From the NCBI GenBank assembly GCA_900543885.1, contig UQTA01000003.1, positions 1-64,000 of the forward strand: a stretch of DNA of 64,000 nucleotides. Direction: 5' to 3'. Made by a program: the position numbers and the translations under genes. Positions 27,872 through 36,976 of this stretch are shown one piece after another (positions within the stretch are counted from its first letter, which is position 1; every line of letters begins with the position of its first letter). The notes beneath the pieces are model-generated. The model worked only from the letters and a program-made list of their open reading frames with translations. It was not told the DNA's origin and did no database searches. The DNA comes from an uncultured Clostridium sp. Its GTDB lineage: Bacteria > Bacillota > Clostridia > Lachnospirales > Lachnospiraceae.

Positions 27872-28049
27872 AAGGTCACATTCTTAAAAAGTTCTATTTA
27901 TTTACTTTTAACTCTGTAATTTTTACGTGCGTTTTCAGCACAGTATCCAGTTGTAGTCTGATTATAAGCAATCGTCGAAAGCAGTTTGCGAATATTGTCT
28001 GGTTTTCTAACAGCGGGGAAGTGTATTCGTTTGTGTTTTTGCAGGGGAG

Positions 28050-28631
28050 GTGGAAATTTCGGTTTATTTTAATTCAAACAGTTTTGTGCGTTTTTTGTTT
28101 TTGACCGGTCTGACCTTTGTGGGAATAAGTGACTGGAAATATTATCGGATCCCTAATAAGGTGATTGGCCTGGAAATGATATTGGGTTTTATTTCTTTGA
28201 TGGTGCAGGCTGGTTTTATGGCAGCAGCTGATAAAAAACAGTGGATTTTGGCGGTATCAGCTGCATATGTGTTTCGGGCTGTTCTGGTATTGATCCCAGG
28301 GATCTTTCTTTCCCACTTTGGACTGGTGGGAGCCGGGGATATGAAGCTTGCGGCTGTTTTATCGGCCTGGTTTGGTCTTGTGAAAACAGGAGAAATTTTG
28401 ATTTTGGGACTTCTTATGGGAGCAATCCTGTCTCTTTTAAAAATGCTGCGGGAAGGCAGCACATGTGATCGTTTTCTTTATTTATCTGCCTATATCAGGC
28501 AAGTGTTCAATTGTAAAAAAATGGAAAAATATTATATCCCGGCCCGGGATGGAACAGGGTGCGTGATCCCATTAGGAGCCTGTTTTTGCGTGGGAGCATT
28601 TCTGGTCATTTTTGGAAACGGGGGATTTTAG
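28050..28631 (+). CDS. A24 prepilin peptidase (TadV/CpaA type)
   Basis: 193 residues, about six helices. Catalytic aspartates in GISDWKYYRIPNK and in the GxGD motif GAGDMKLAAVLSAWFG. Cleaves the leader of Flp pilins at the membrane. Start is a GTG at 28050; GCAGGGGAG abuts it closely, so the exact start is uncertain. First gene of the pilus operon. A second A24-type peptidase occurs at 36096, possibly for the TadE-like pseudopilins. Confidence 0.85.
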   Translation: MEISVYFNSNSFVRFLFLTGLTFVGISDWKYYRIPNKVIGLEMILGFISLMVQAGFMAAADKKQWILAVSAAYVFRAVLVLIPGIFLSHFGLVGAGDMKLAAVLSAWFGLVKTGEILILGLLMGAILSLLKMLREGSTCDRFLYLSAYIRQVFNCKKMEKYYIPARDGTGCVIPLGACFCVGAFLVIFGNGGF

Positions 28632-28642
28632 GAGGATGAAGT

Positions 28643-29650
28643 ATGGTAAAAGTGATGGCTGTATATGATGAAGATCCATTGTATGCAGGACGCCTTGCAG
28701 AGTATGTGAACCAGAAAGAGACATTTCCTTTTCAGGCAATGGCATTTTCTGACCTGGAAAAATTAAAAGAATATGGTCAGACTCATGACATTGAGATCCT
28801 TCTGGTAGGTGAAAAGGTACGGGAAAAAGCAAAGGAAGTAAAAGCAGGATTGAAAATGATCCTTTGTGACGGCGAATTTGTATCGAAAGAGAAAGAAAAA
28901 GAAGAAGCGTCAGTGTATAAATATCAGTCAGGAGACTGTATTTTGCAGGAGGTAATGGCCTGTTACTGTACGGCACCCCTTCAGCCGGGACTGGCCCTTA
29001 TGGGAAAACGGGCAGTGATCATGGGAATCTATTCACCGGTGGGCCGCTGCGGAAAGACTTCTTTTGCATTGACGTTAGCCCAGATGCTGGGAAAAAAGCA
29101 GGCAGTTCTATTTATCAGCATGGAGGAATACTCCGGATTTTCAAAGCTGGTATGCAATGGCTATGAGCAGGATCTTTCAGATGTATTTTACCTGTATCAG
29201 AGGGGAGACTTTAACTGGCTCCGGTTAAAGTCCATGATTTTATCTAATGGAAATGTAGACTATATCCCACCGGTTTCTTATGGGGAAGATTTAGACCAGG
29301 TCACACCAGAAGAGATAACAGGACTCCTTAAAAAGATCGCAGCGGAAAGTGGTTATGAAAGGATCATTGTGGATATAGGGCACATGGGAAAAGGATCTCT
29401 TTCCTTGTTTGAGGCCTGCGATGTTATTTATATGCCGGTGCTGGAGGATCGGGTATCAGCGGCAAAACTGGAAGATTTTGAGGATTATTTAAAAGAGGCT
29501 GATGACCGGGGAATCCGGCAAAAGATACAGAAACTGCGTTTGCCTGCAGGAAGAAGGACTGTTTGGGGCGGAAACCAGGTGGAACAGCTGGTCTGGGGGG
29601 AGATGGGGGATTTTGTGAGAAAACTTCTGGAAGGAGGCTATGAAGGATGA
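28643..29650 (+). CDS. TadZ/CpaE-like ATPase
   Basis: 335 residues. An N-terminal receiver-like domain without phospho-acceptor is followed by a MinD/ParA-type ATPase (about 130-310) with the P-loop GIYSPVGRCGKTSFALTLAQ. The signature Lys of MinD-type Walker A (KGG.GKT) is replaced (PVGRCGKT). TadZ proteins place the pilus machine at the cell pole. RBS TAGGAGGATG before the ATG; last bases overlap tadA by 4. Divergent sequence, but position before tadA supports the call. Confidence 0.83.
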   Translation: MVKVMAVYDEDPLYAGRLAEYVNQKETFPFQAMAFSDLEKLKEYGQTHDIEILLVGEKVREKAKEVKAGLKMILCDGEFVSKEKEKEEASVYKYQSGDCILQEVMACYCTAPLQPGLALMGKRAVIMGIYSPVGRCGKTSFALTLAQMLGKKQAVLFISMEEYSGFSKLVCNGYEQDLSDVFYLYQRGDFNWLRLKSMILSNGNVDYIPPVSYGEDLDQVTPEEITGLLKKIAAESGYERIIVDIGHMGKGSLSLFEACDVIYMPVLEDRVSAAKLEDFEDYLKEADDRGIRQKIQKLRLPAGRRTVWGGNQVEQLVWGEMGDFVRKLLEGGYEG

Positions 29651-30861
29651 AGGAAGAGCAGGCGCCCTTTGCCGGAAGAAGAGAGGGAATCCGTGGAGAA
29701 TTGAGAAAAAATGTAATGGGACAGCTGCAAGACCAGATCTATCTGGAAGATGAACAGCTGTATGACCAGATCGATCGTGCGATCCGGCAGAAAGGAAGAG
29801 AGACTTATCTGCCTCTAAAGGAACGGTTATGGCTGCGAAACAGCCTGTATGACAGCTTCCGCCGTCTGGATATTCTTCAGGAACTTTTAGATGATAAAGA
29901 AGTGACAGAGATCATGATCAACGGAGCGGGAAAGATCTTTATAGAAAAGAAAGGGGAAATGATCTTATGGCACCGCAGGTTTGAGAAAACAGAGCAGTTA
30001 GAGGATATTATCCAGCAGATCGTAGGAAAGGTGAACCGTATTGTAAATGTATCCAGTCCTATTGCAGATGCCAGGCTGGAAGATGGTTCCCGTGTGCATA
30101 TTGTACTGCCGCCGGTGGCTCTTGATGGTCCTGTGGTGACCATTCGTAAGTTTCCGGAACCCATTACCATAGAAAAACTGATCCGTTTTCAGGCGATCAC
30201 AGAGGAAGCGGCAGATTTTTTAGAAAAACTGGTAGAAGCAAGGTATAACATTTTCGTCAGCGGCGGTACAAACTCAGGAAAAACAACGTTTTTAAATGCA
30301 CTTTCTTCTTTTATCCCGGAGCAGGAGCGGGTGATCACCATTGAAGATTCAGCAGAACTGCAGATCTGTCATGTTCCCAATCTGGTGCGGATGGAGACCA
30401 GAAATGCGAATACGGAAGGCGAGGGAGAGATAACCATCAGTCAGCTGATCAAGGCATCTTTGCGTATGAATCCCACCCGCATTATTGTTGGAGAGGTAAG
30501 AGGCGGGGAAGCACTGGATATGCTTCAGGCTATGAATACAGGACATCCAGGTTCTTTATCTACGGGGCATGGAAACAGCCCCCAGGATATGCTTTCAAGA
30601 CTGGAGACCATGGTGCTTATGGGAGCAGAACTGCCTTTAGATGCCATTCGAAGCCAGATCGCCTCGGCGCTGGATATTATGGTCCATCTGGGAAGATTAA
30701 AGGATGGGAGCAGAAAAGTGTTGTCTATCGTGGAAATAGGGGGATATAAAAATGGAAAAGTGGAGCAGGAAGTCCTTTTTTCCTATGACAGGAAAGAAAA
30801 GAAACTTAAAAAATGCGGGGAGCTTAAAGCAAAGGACAAGCTTGCAGATGCCTGGGGCTGA
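29647..30861 (+). CDS. tadA: Tad secretion ATPase (TadA/CpaF)
   Basis: 404 residues. Hexameric motor for Flp pilus assembly. Walker A SGGTNSGKTTFLNALSSF, Asp box VITIEDSAELQI, Walker B RIIVGEVRGGEALDMLQAM, His box TGHPGSLSTGHGNSP. The N-terminal domain includes DDKEVTEIMINGAGKIFIEK, as usual. ATG overlaps the tadZ stop, and the end overlaps tadB. Full length for the family. Confidence 0.96.
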   Translation: MKEEQAPFAGRREGIRGELRKNVMGQLQDQIYLEDEQLYDQIDRAIRQKGRETYLPLKERLWLRNSLYDSFRRLDILQELLDDKEVTEIMINGAGKIFIEKKGEMILWHRRFEKTEQLEDIIQQIVGKVNRIVNVSSPIADARLEDGSRVHIVLPPVALDGPVVTIRKFPEPITIEKLIRFQAITEEAADFLEKLVEARYNIFVSGGTNSGKTTFLNALSSFIPEQERVITIEDSAELQICHVPNLVRMETRNANTEGEGEITISQLIKASLRMNPTRIIVGEVRGGEALDMLQAMNTGHPGSLSTGHGNSPQDMLSRLETMVLMGAELPLDAIRSQIASALDIMVHLGRLKDGSRKVLSIVEIGGYKNGKVEQEVLFSYDRKEKKLKKCGELKAKDKLADAWG

Positions 30862-31651
30862 GAGATGGACCAAGGGGGATGAAAAACAAGAAGGGGTCAA
30901 GCTGGCAAGACATCCTGATTATAGAAAGTACCGGCTTTCAGGAAAGGAATGGCTGCGTTTTTTGACCATAGGAATAGCGGTAAACGGGCTTTGTGCTTAT
31001 ACCTTTTACCGAAATCTGGCTGCATTTTTTCTGTTTCTGCCTGCAGTTTTTTATTATCCCATTTATAAGAAAAAAGACCTGAAAAAAGAGCGGATCCGTC
31101 AGCTGACCCTTCAGTTTAAAGAAGGGATACTGGTATTGTCTTCTTTTTTAAGTGCCGGGTATTCTTTGGAAAACAGCTTTTTCATGAGCGTAAAGGAACT
31201 GGAAGTTCTGTATGGCCCGGAGGGAATGATAACGAGGGAATTTGCTGATATTGCAGCGGGGGTACGTCTGAACCGTCCGGCAGAGATTTTATTGGAAGAT
31301 ATGGGAAGACGCAGCGGGATACAGGATGTGGACCAGTTTGCCCAGGTTTTTGCAGCTGCAAAAAGAAGCGGCGGAGAGCTGACAGATATCATCAGCCAGA
31401 CGGCGGGGATCATTCGGGATAAGATACAGGTTCAGGAGGAGATCCATACCATGACAGCTGCCAGAGTATTTGAGCAGAAGATCATGAACGGTATTCCTTT
31501 TGGCATTATCCTTTACATTGACTTTACATCTCCGGGCTTTTTCCAGAGTATGTATCAGACCTGGCTGGGGCGGATCTGTATGACAATCTGCCTGGGTGTG
31601 TATATGGGAGCAGTTTATCTTGCCAAAAGGATACTGGATATTCCTATATAG
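30848..31651 (+). CDS. tadB: Tad inner-membrane protein TadB
   Basis: About 267 residues with a type II secretion F domain: TM pair near 45-75, cytosolic helical domain with FKEGILVLSSFLSAGYSLEN, and final TM helices. The ATG at 30848 overlaps the tadA stop by 14 bases and lies 12 bases beyond AAAGGA; an ORF reaching back to 30752 is only an extension inside tadA. Start is the least certain part. Works with TadC as the membrane platform of the pilus. Confidence 0.87.
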   Translation: MPGAERWTKGDEKQEGVKLARHPDYRKYRLSGKEWLRFLTIGIAVNGLCAYTFYRNLAAFFLFLPAVFYYPIYKKKDLKKERIRQLTLQFKEGILVLSSFLSAGYSLENSFFMSVKELEVLYGPEGMITREFADIAAGVRLNRPAEILLEDMGRRSGIQDVDQFAQVFAAAKRSGGELTDIISQTAGIIRDKIQVQEEIHTMTAARVFEQKIMNGIPFGIILYIDFTSPGFFQSMYQTWLGRICMTICLGVYMGAVYLAKRILDIPI

Positions 31652-31668
31652 AAAGCGGGCAGGGAAAA

Positions 31669-32922
31669 ATGAAAGAAAAGATAAAGAAGTGGAAAAAACA
31701 GCTGCTTTGTATGGGTATCAGTGCTTTTCTTGGGGCTGTGGCTTGGATCGTTCAGGAGATGGATCCTGTGATCAAAGAGGGAAATGTGCTTGAAAGACCG
31801 GAAGCAGAGGACAGTTACAAAGACCAGAAATTGTATGTAAAGGGGCTTTTGGAGAAAGGCGGAGAAGTCCCGCTGGAGCTGCGCATCTATCCGAAACAGA
31901 ATACAAAAGAAGAAGCATACAGCCTTTATGAAGAAATTCTGGAACAGATTCCGGAAAAGATCCGGGGAGAAAATCTTTCCCTGGAAGAGGTGAGAACAGA
32001 TCTGGATCTTATTGCCCAGTGGCCGGAGTACGGGATCGCCTTAAGCTGGCAGTCAGCAGAACCGGAGATACTGGAAAGCGATGGAACATTGCACACAGAA
32101 AAACTGGAGGAAGATTCTGAGACCGGTTTGGCGCAAAAAAAGATCGGCCTGACAGTCAGGATGAGTGATGGGAACTGGCCGGAAGAATATTCTCTTTTTG
32201 TGACTGTAAAACCGGCAGTGTATACAGAAAAAGAGCAGGAAATAAGGGCGTTTTCCGGTCTGGTGAAACAGGAGGAAGAGGCACAAAAGGAATCACAGAC
32301 ATTTACACTGCCGTCGGAATATAAAGGGAAAAGTATTTCTTATCATATACCGGGACGGCCTGTATTTATACAGCTGTGCTTTTTAGGCGCGGCAGCTGCG
32401 GTATTGGTAAGCCTGAAGGAAAAAAGTGACTGCAAAAGGGCACAAGAAGACCGGAAAAACCAGCTTTTGATGGATTATTCGGAAATGCTTTCCCGGCTGA
32501 TCATCTTTTTAGGAGCGGGAATGAGTATACGCACGGCCTGGGATAAGATCGCAGAGGATTACAAGAGAGCAGTAAAAGAAGGACGCAGTGAAAAGCATTA
32601 TGTATATGAGGAAATGTACATTACAAGCAGCCAGTTAAAAAGCGGGATTTCAGAGACAAAGGCTTTTGCAGAGTTTGGTACCCGGTGCGGTCTGCAGCAG
32701 TATATGAAGCTTTCCGGGTTATTAGAGCAGAACCGGAAAAATGGTTCAAAAAATTTAAGGGAGACTTTAAGGCTGGAAATGGCAGATGCTTTTGAACAGC
32801 GCAAGCACCAGGCCCGGCGTATGGGTGAAAAAGCAGGAACAAAGTTGCTGATCCCTTTGTTTTTGCTCTTGGGAGTGGTTATGGTGATGATCATGGTTCC
32901 AGCCTGGACTGCATTTGGATAA
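31669..32922 (+). CDS. TadC-like membrane protein with large outside domain
   Basis: 417 residues. N-terminal TM helix (about 12-28), an outside region of about 200 acidic residues, TM at about 234-252, then a type II secretion F-like helical domain (QLLMDYSEMLSRLIIFLGAG, SGISETKAFAEFGTRCG) and a last TM helix (LLIPLFLLLGVVMVMIMVP). Typical TadC is about 300 residues and lacks the outside domain, so this looks like a clostridial variant. RBS GCAGGGAAAA precedes the ATG. Partner of TadB. Confidence 0.82.
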   Translation: MKEKIKKWKKQLLCMGISAFLGAVAWIVQEMDPVIKEGNVLERPEAEDSYKDQKLYVKGLLEKGGEVPLELRIYPKQNTKEEAYSLYEEILEQIPEKIRGENLSLEEVRTDLDLIAQWPEYGIALSWQSAEPEILESDGTLHTEKLEEDSETGLAQKKIGLTVRMSDGNWPEEYSLFVTVKPAVYTEKEQEIRAFSGLVKQEEEAQKESQTFTLPSEYKGKSISYHIPGRPVFIQLCFLGAAAAVLVSLKEKSDCKRAQEDRKNQLLMDYSEMLSRLIIFLGAGMSIRTAWDKIAEDYKRAVKEGRSEKHYVYEEMYITSSQLKSGISETKAFAEFGTRCGLQQYMKLSGLLEQNRKNGSKNLRETLRLEMADAFEQRKHQARRMGEKAGTKLLIPLFLLLGVVMVMIMVPAWTAFG

Positions 32923-32938
32923 AAAGGAGGATGATGAA

Positions 32939-33127
32939 ATGAGAGAAGAAAGCAAAAATTATATTTTAAAAGAATTTATGGCGGAAGAAACAGGTGTGGG
33001 GGTGATAGAACTGGTGCTGATCCTGGTTATCCTTATAGGATTAGCCATTGTATTCAAGAAACAGATCAATACGCTGCTTGAAAATATCTTTAAGCAGATC
33101 AATACAAAAACCAAAGAAGTTTATTAA
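32939..33127 (+). CDS. Flp-like type IVb pilin
   Basis: 62 residues. After a short charged leader, EETGVGVIELVLILVILIGL gives the Glu and hydrophobic helix of Flp1-like pilins, followed by a helical tail. ATG at 32939 is backed by AAAAGGAGGATGATG; the ORF reaches further up only by an alternative start inside that RBS. It would be the major pilus subunit, processed by the A24 peptidase. The position after tadC fits. Confidence 0.9.
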   Translation: MREESKNYILKEFMAEETGVGVIELVLILVILIGLAIVFKKQINTLLENIFKQINTKTKEVY

Positions 33128-33134
33128 CCGAAGA

Positions 33135-35081
33135 ATGTTTTCGCATAAAAATCTCGATAAAAAGGGAGAAGTGACAGTCTTTCTTGCAATGATCCTGGTA
33201 ATGCTTATGACACTTCTCCTGGTCATGGCAGAATCAGCCCGTACAGCAGGAGAACGGCTGTATCTGCGTATGGCAGTGGATTCGTCAATGGATTCCCTGA
33301 TGTCCCAGTATCACAGAAAACTGTGGCAGAAGTACCGCATCCTGGGGCTGGAGGCGGACAGCAAGGCACTTTTAGAAGAGGAGTTAAAAGGCTTTTTAGA
33401 ACCATATATGCAGGCAGAAAACTGGTATCCTTTAAAAGTGGAAGATGCAGCAGCAGTAGATCTGGCGGCGCTTACAGAGGGAAAAGGAAGCTGTATGGAG
33501 CGGGAAATACTGGATTACATGAAATACGGCCTTGTGGGGGTTCTGTGGGATGCCATGACTGAGACAGAAGCAAAAGAAGCCTTAGAAGGAATAAAAAATG
33601 CATCCAGTGTGAGCCGTGTATCGGATCTTTATGAAGAACATGGCAAAGAGGCAGTTGCTTTAGAGAAAGCCATTGAAAAGCTGAATGGAGAGTTGGAACA
33701 GCAGAGAAAAAACTGGGAGGATGGAGCAGAATGTCTTGAACATCTAAATGGTGAGGGAATGATCAAAAAGTGTAAAAACGTGATCAAAAACCTTAAGGCA
33801 GTTCCTGACATGGTAAAGTCCTATGAAAAACAGGCGGATCGTCTGGAAAAAGCATTAAAAGAAAGCAGAGAGACTTTTGAAGCGGAAGATGATCTTGAAG
33901 GTACTTCCAGGCAGATGATAGATGATCAGATCCGTTCTTATGAAACTTATATTTCCCAGGATGGAGAGCGAAGAGGGCAGATCCGAAGCCTTACAGAAAA
34001 AAGTCAGGAAAATATCCGCTTTATGGAGCAGCTTATAGAAGAAGCAGAGGATGTGATCCAGTATATTGATAACTGGACGCCTTCAGATGAAGAGGATGAG
34101 CTGGATGAAGAAGAACTGTGGGAGCCAGTGGCCAGACATATGGCTGGATATCCGGTTCTGTCTTTAGGTATTTCCTTTGGAGTAAAAGACAAAGAAAAAG
34201 AAGGATGGCTGGAGCGGATCAAAGCTATGACAGGAAAAGGAATCCTGAAGCTTGTATTGCCGGAAGGCAGTGAGATATCTGATGGAAAGCCAAAACTGTC
34301 TCAGGCGCCATCTGCGTTTTCAGGAAAAGGAGAAGAGCATTTTACAGGGACATCAGGTCTTGTGGATCGTTTGCTGATGGCTGAGTATGGAATCCGCTAT
34401 TTTCCCCATTTTCAAAAACAGATGGAAAAGGGTGGTATTTATGAGATGGAATACATCCTGTACGGAAGGAAAACAGACCGGGAAAATCTGGAAACATCTG
34501 TTTTAAGGACGATCTCTGTGAGACAGGGATTGAATCTGGTCCATATATTGTCAGATGGTCGAAAACGGCAGGAGGCAGAAACTCTTGCGGCAGCTATTAC
34601 TGGAGGGATAGGGCTTCTTCCTTTAACTGCGGTGGTGACATTCTTTGTAATGGGGATCTGGGCTCTGGCAGAGGCTTTGGTGGATGTGCGTTGTCTGCTT
34701 AATGGAGGAAAAGTGCCTCTCATAAAGGCTGCTTCTGACTGGAGTTTGAGTCTGGAAGGAGTGCTGCAAATTGGCGCAGAGGGAAAATTGCCTGATCTGG
34801 GGGACAACGGAACAGAAAGCAAAAAAGGACTGGATCTGACGGGATATCTCAGACTGTTTTTATTTGTCAACTATGGAAAGGAACCGCTTTTTCGGATGAT
34901 GGATATGATGCAGATGAACATAAGAAAAGAACAGCCGGATTTTCTGATGGAAAAATGCGTGTGTATGGTGGATGCAGAAATCGGATTTTGTGGAAAACCT
35001 GTATTTTTTTCAGCCGGACCGTGGAAAACTTCAAGAGAAACCCGCTTTTCTGTCAGTGGAAGTTATCTTTCCAAACCTTGA
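33135..35081 (+). CDS. DUF5702-like pilus-locus protein
   Basis: 648 residues from the ATG at 33135, 7 bases after the pilin stop. A basic start (MFSHKNLDKKG) leads into a TadE-like hydrophobic helix EVTVFLAMILVMLMTLLLVM, then a long outside domain rich in Glu and Lys with coiled-coil stretches (about 160-330), a second hydrophobic segment near 500-520, and a globular end. Matches DUF5702-type proteins found beside TadE genes in Clostridia; probably a minor, tip-like or assembly pseudopilin. The family name is from pattern memory. Confidence 0.75.
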   Translation: MFSHKNLDKKGEVTVFLAMILVMLMTLLLVMAESARTAGERLYLRMAVDSSMDSLMSQYHRKLWQKYRILGLEADSKALLEEELKGFLEPYMQAENWYPLKVEDAAAVDLAALTEGKGSCMEREILDYMKYGLVGVLWDAMTETEAKEALEGIKNASSVSRVSDLYEEHGKEAVALEKAIEKLNGELEQQRKNWEDGAECLEHLNGEGMIKKCKNVIKNLKAVPDMVKSYEKQADRLEKALKESRETFEAEDDLEGTSRQMIDDQIRSYETYISQDGERRGQIRSLTEKSQENIRFMEQLIEEAEDVIQYIDNWTPSDEEDELDEEELWEPVARHMAGYPVLSLGISFGVKDKEKEGWLERIKAMTGKGILKLVLPEGSEISDGKPKLSQAPSAFSGKGEEHFTGTSGLVDRLLMAEYGIRYFPHFQKQMEKGGIYEMEYILYGRKTDRENLETSVLRTISVRQGLNLVHILSDGRKRQEAETLAAAITGGIGLLPLTAVVTFFVMGIWALAEALVDVRCLLNGGKVPLIKAASDWSLSLEGVLQIGAEGKLPDLGDNGTESKKGLDLTGYLRLFLFVNYGKEPLFRMMDMMQMNIRKEQPDFLMEKCVCMVDAEIGFCGKPVFFSAGPWKTSRETRFSVSGSYLSKP

Positions 35082-35094
35082 AAGGGGGCCTGTG

Positions 35095-36063
35095 ATGATG
35101 CTCTTTTTTCGGAGTTGTTTTTATTCAAAATCTCTAACACGACACTCCAATCCCAGATATTTAAAAAAAATTTGTGCACCTCTCCAAGTACAAATATGTA
35201 AAGTTCAAACCTATTTAAAAAAGAAAAAAGAATCCGGAAAAAGAGCATTATCATGGGTCTCCTTAAAGGGAAGTCTTACATTAGAAGCAGCGCTTTGCTT
35301 TCCCCTGATGATATTTTTCTGTGTGACATTGCTTATGCCTATGGTGATGATGGATCGGCAAAGGCAGATCCAGGCTGTGGCGGAAGCAGTGGGAGAAGAG
35401 ATCAGCCAGTATGCCTATGTGGCTTATTTATATGAAAATGGAAACGAAAATGAAGGGGATGTCAGCAGGGCAGAGAATGGAACGGATGACAGGATCCTGA
35501 AAAAGGCTACAGCTGTTTATGCTGCAGCAGCGGTAAAAGAGAAAATACCGGAAAAATGGGTGCAGGATCTGGATTTTTATGGAACAAGGATAACAGAGGA
35601 TGAAAAAATACAGATTGTAGTGCATTATAAAATGCCCCTTCCATTTTCCGTGTTTGGTATTAACAGCATACCGGTAAAAACAGTGTGCAGCCGCAGGCTC
35701 TGGACAGGTGCAGACGGGGGAAGAGGAAGGAAAAATGCGCAGATCGGGGAAAAAGAAGAAGTTATGGTGTATATAGGAAAGTCTTCTACCCGGTATCACA
35801 GACAGAGAAACTGCCATTATCTGTTTCATGATTTAAAACAGGTACGAACAGAGGATTTATCAGGGCTTCGCAGTCAGGAAGGAAAAAAATATAAGCCCTG
35901 CGCTTCCTGCAAAAGCAGTGGAAACAGCGGGTATGTTTATGTACTTCCTTATGGGGAAAGCTATCATACAAGGGAAGACTGTACTTCTCTCAGTGCTTAT
36001 GTGCAGGAAGTACCGTTAGACCAGGCAGAATATCTGGGGGCCTGTTCTTATTGCAGTCAGTAG
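35095..36063 (+). CDS. TadE-like pseudopilin fused to two Cys/His metal-binding modules
   Basis: 322 residues from the ATG at 35095, which follows AAAGGGGGCC; further codons up to 34972 overlap the previous gene. Residues about 60-100 hold the TadE-type helix GSLTLEAALCFPLMIFFCV. The C terminus has two copies of a small module: YHRQRNCHYL ... YKPCASC and YHTREDCTSL ... GACSYC, the YHxxxxCxxL-n-PCxxC pattern also seen in nuclease- and surface-protein tails, likely holding zinc. A pseudopilin carrying paired zinc modules is unusual. Confidence 0.82.
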   Translation: MMLFFRSCFYSKSLTRHSNPRYLKKICAPLQVQICKVQTYLKKKKESGKRALSWVSLKGSLTLEAALCFPLMIFFCVTLLMPMVMMDRQRQIQAVAEAVGEEISQYAYVAYLYENGNENEGDVSRAENGTDDRILKKATAVYAAAAVKEKIPEKWVQDLDFYGTRITEDEKIQIVVHYKMPLPFSVFGINSIPVKTVCSRRLWTGADGGRGRKNAQIGEKEEVMVYIGKSSTRYHRQRNCHYLFHDLKQVRTEDLSGLRSQEGKKYKPCASCKSSGNSGYVYVLPYGESYHTREDCTSLSAYVQEVPLDQAEYLGACSYCSQ

Positions 36064-36095
36064 ACGATATTTTGGCGGAAAAAGGAGAAGAAAAC

Positions 36096-36608
36096 GTGGG
36101 TGTTTCGTTGTATATAGAGGCAGGTTTTCGCATAGGATTTTTATTATTTTTAATTTCTGCTGCCTGGCAGGATATGAGAAAGAAAAGTATCCGGGCATCT
36201 ACTTTTTACATTTGGGGAATGATGGGACTGATGTTTCGGGCAGTACAGATCCTTTACAGGCTGCAGCAGATGGTCTGCGAGGAAGCTGGAAAGAGCGGGG
36301 AAGAGATAATGGGGGTTATGGTGATCTTAAGCCTGGAATTGTTCCTTGATCTGCTGCCTGGACTGCTTCTTTTGGGACTTTCAGCGGCTACCGAAGAGGC
36401 AATGGGCAGAGGTGATGGCTGGTTTTTCCTTGTTTCAGGTGTGTTTTTGGGATTCTGGAAAAATATAGTTCTGTTTGCCGGAGGTCTGTTTTTGTGTTTC
36501 CCGGTGGCAGTATGCCTTCTGACAGGAGGACGGGGAAAAAGTGCGGGGACAAGGCTTCCGCTGCTGCCGTTTATGTTTCCAGTAGGACTGGGGGTGCTGC
36601 TTTTATGA
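36096..36608 (+). CDS. Second A24-type prepilin peptidase
   Basis: 170 residues from a GTG at 36096 with AAAGGAGAAG seven bases ahead; an in-frame TTG at 36051 lies inside the previous gene. About five helices. The first catalytic Asp is in AAWQDMRKKSI and the GxGD motif reads GRGDGWFFLVSGVFLG. Shorter and more divergent than the peptidase at 28050; it may serve the TadE-like proteins on either side of it. Confidence 0.8.
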   Translation: MGVSLYIEAGFRIGFLLFLISAAWQDMRKKSIRASTFYIWGMMGLMFRAVQILYRLQQMVCEEAGKSGEEIMGVMVILSLELFLDLLPGLLLLGLSAATEEAMGRGDGWFFLVSGVFLGFWKNIVLFAGGLFLCFPVAVCLLTGGRGKSAGTRLPLLPFMFPVGLGVLLL

Positions 36609-36976
36609 GAAAACAGGGAAGCATTACCGTAGAGGCGGCCTGTGTTATGGCAGTGATCTTGTTTTCTCTGGCAGCATTGATAGGAAATGCGGGAAGGATC
36701 CATGATGAGACAGTATCTGCTATGGTGCTTCATGAGGCGGTGGAAAAATGCTGCCATGAAAAGAAAATAAATGTACGGGATGTGGAGCAGTTTTTTAAAG
36801 AACATAGAGGTTTACGGCTGCGCTTTACAACGTTTGGGATCTCCATACAGGAAAAAGGAGAAAAAAAAACAGGAAGAGCCAATGGAGAAAACTGGGGAAA
36901 GCAGATAGAAATGACAGTATTCCGGCCGGAGACATTTTTGCGGAAAATTACTCTGATAGCCGGGGGAGACAGATGA
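36605..36976 (+). CDS. Small TadE-like pseudopilin
   Basis: 123 residues from the ATG at 36605, overlapping the upstream stop by 4 bases. MRKQGSITVEAACVMAVILF shows the pseudopilin pattern: basic start, Gly-Ser-Ile-Thr-Val-Glu-Ala and a hydrophobic helix. A polar tail follows. Probably a minor pilin. Overlaps the FHA gene by 4 bases, so the whole block is translationally coupled. Confidence 0.85.
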   Translation: MRKQGSITVEAACVMAVILFSLAALIGNAGRIHDETVSAMVLHEAVEKCCHEKKINVRDVEQFFKEHRGLRLRFTTFGISIQEKGEKKTGRANGENWGKQIEMTVFRPETFLRKITLIAGGDR

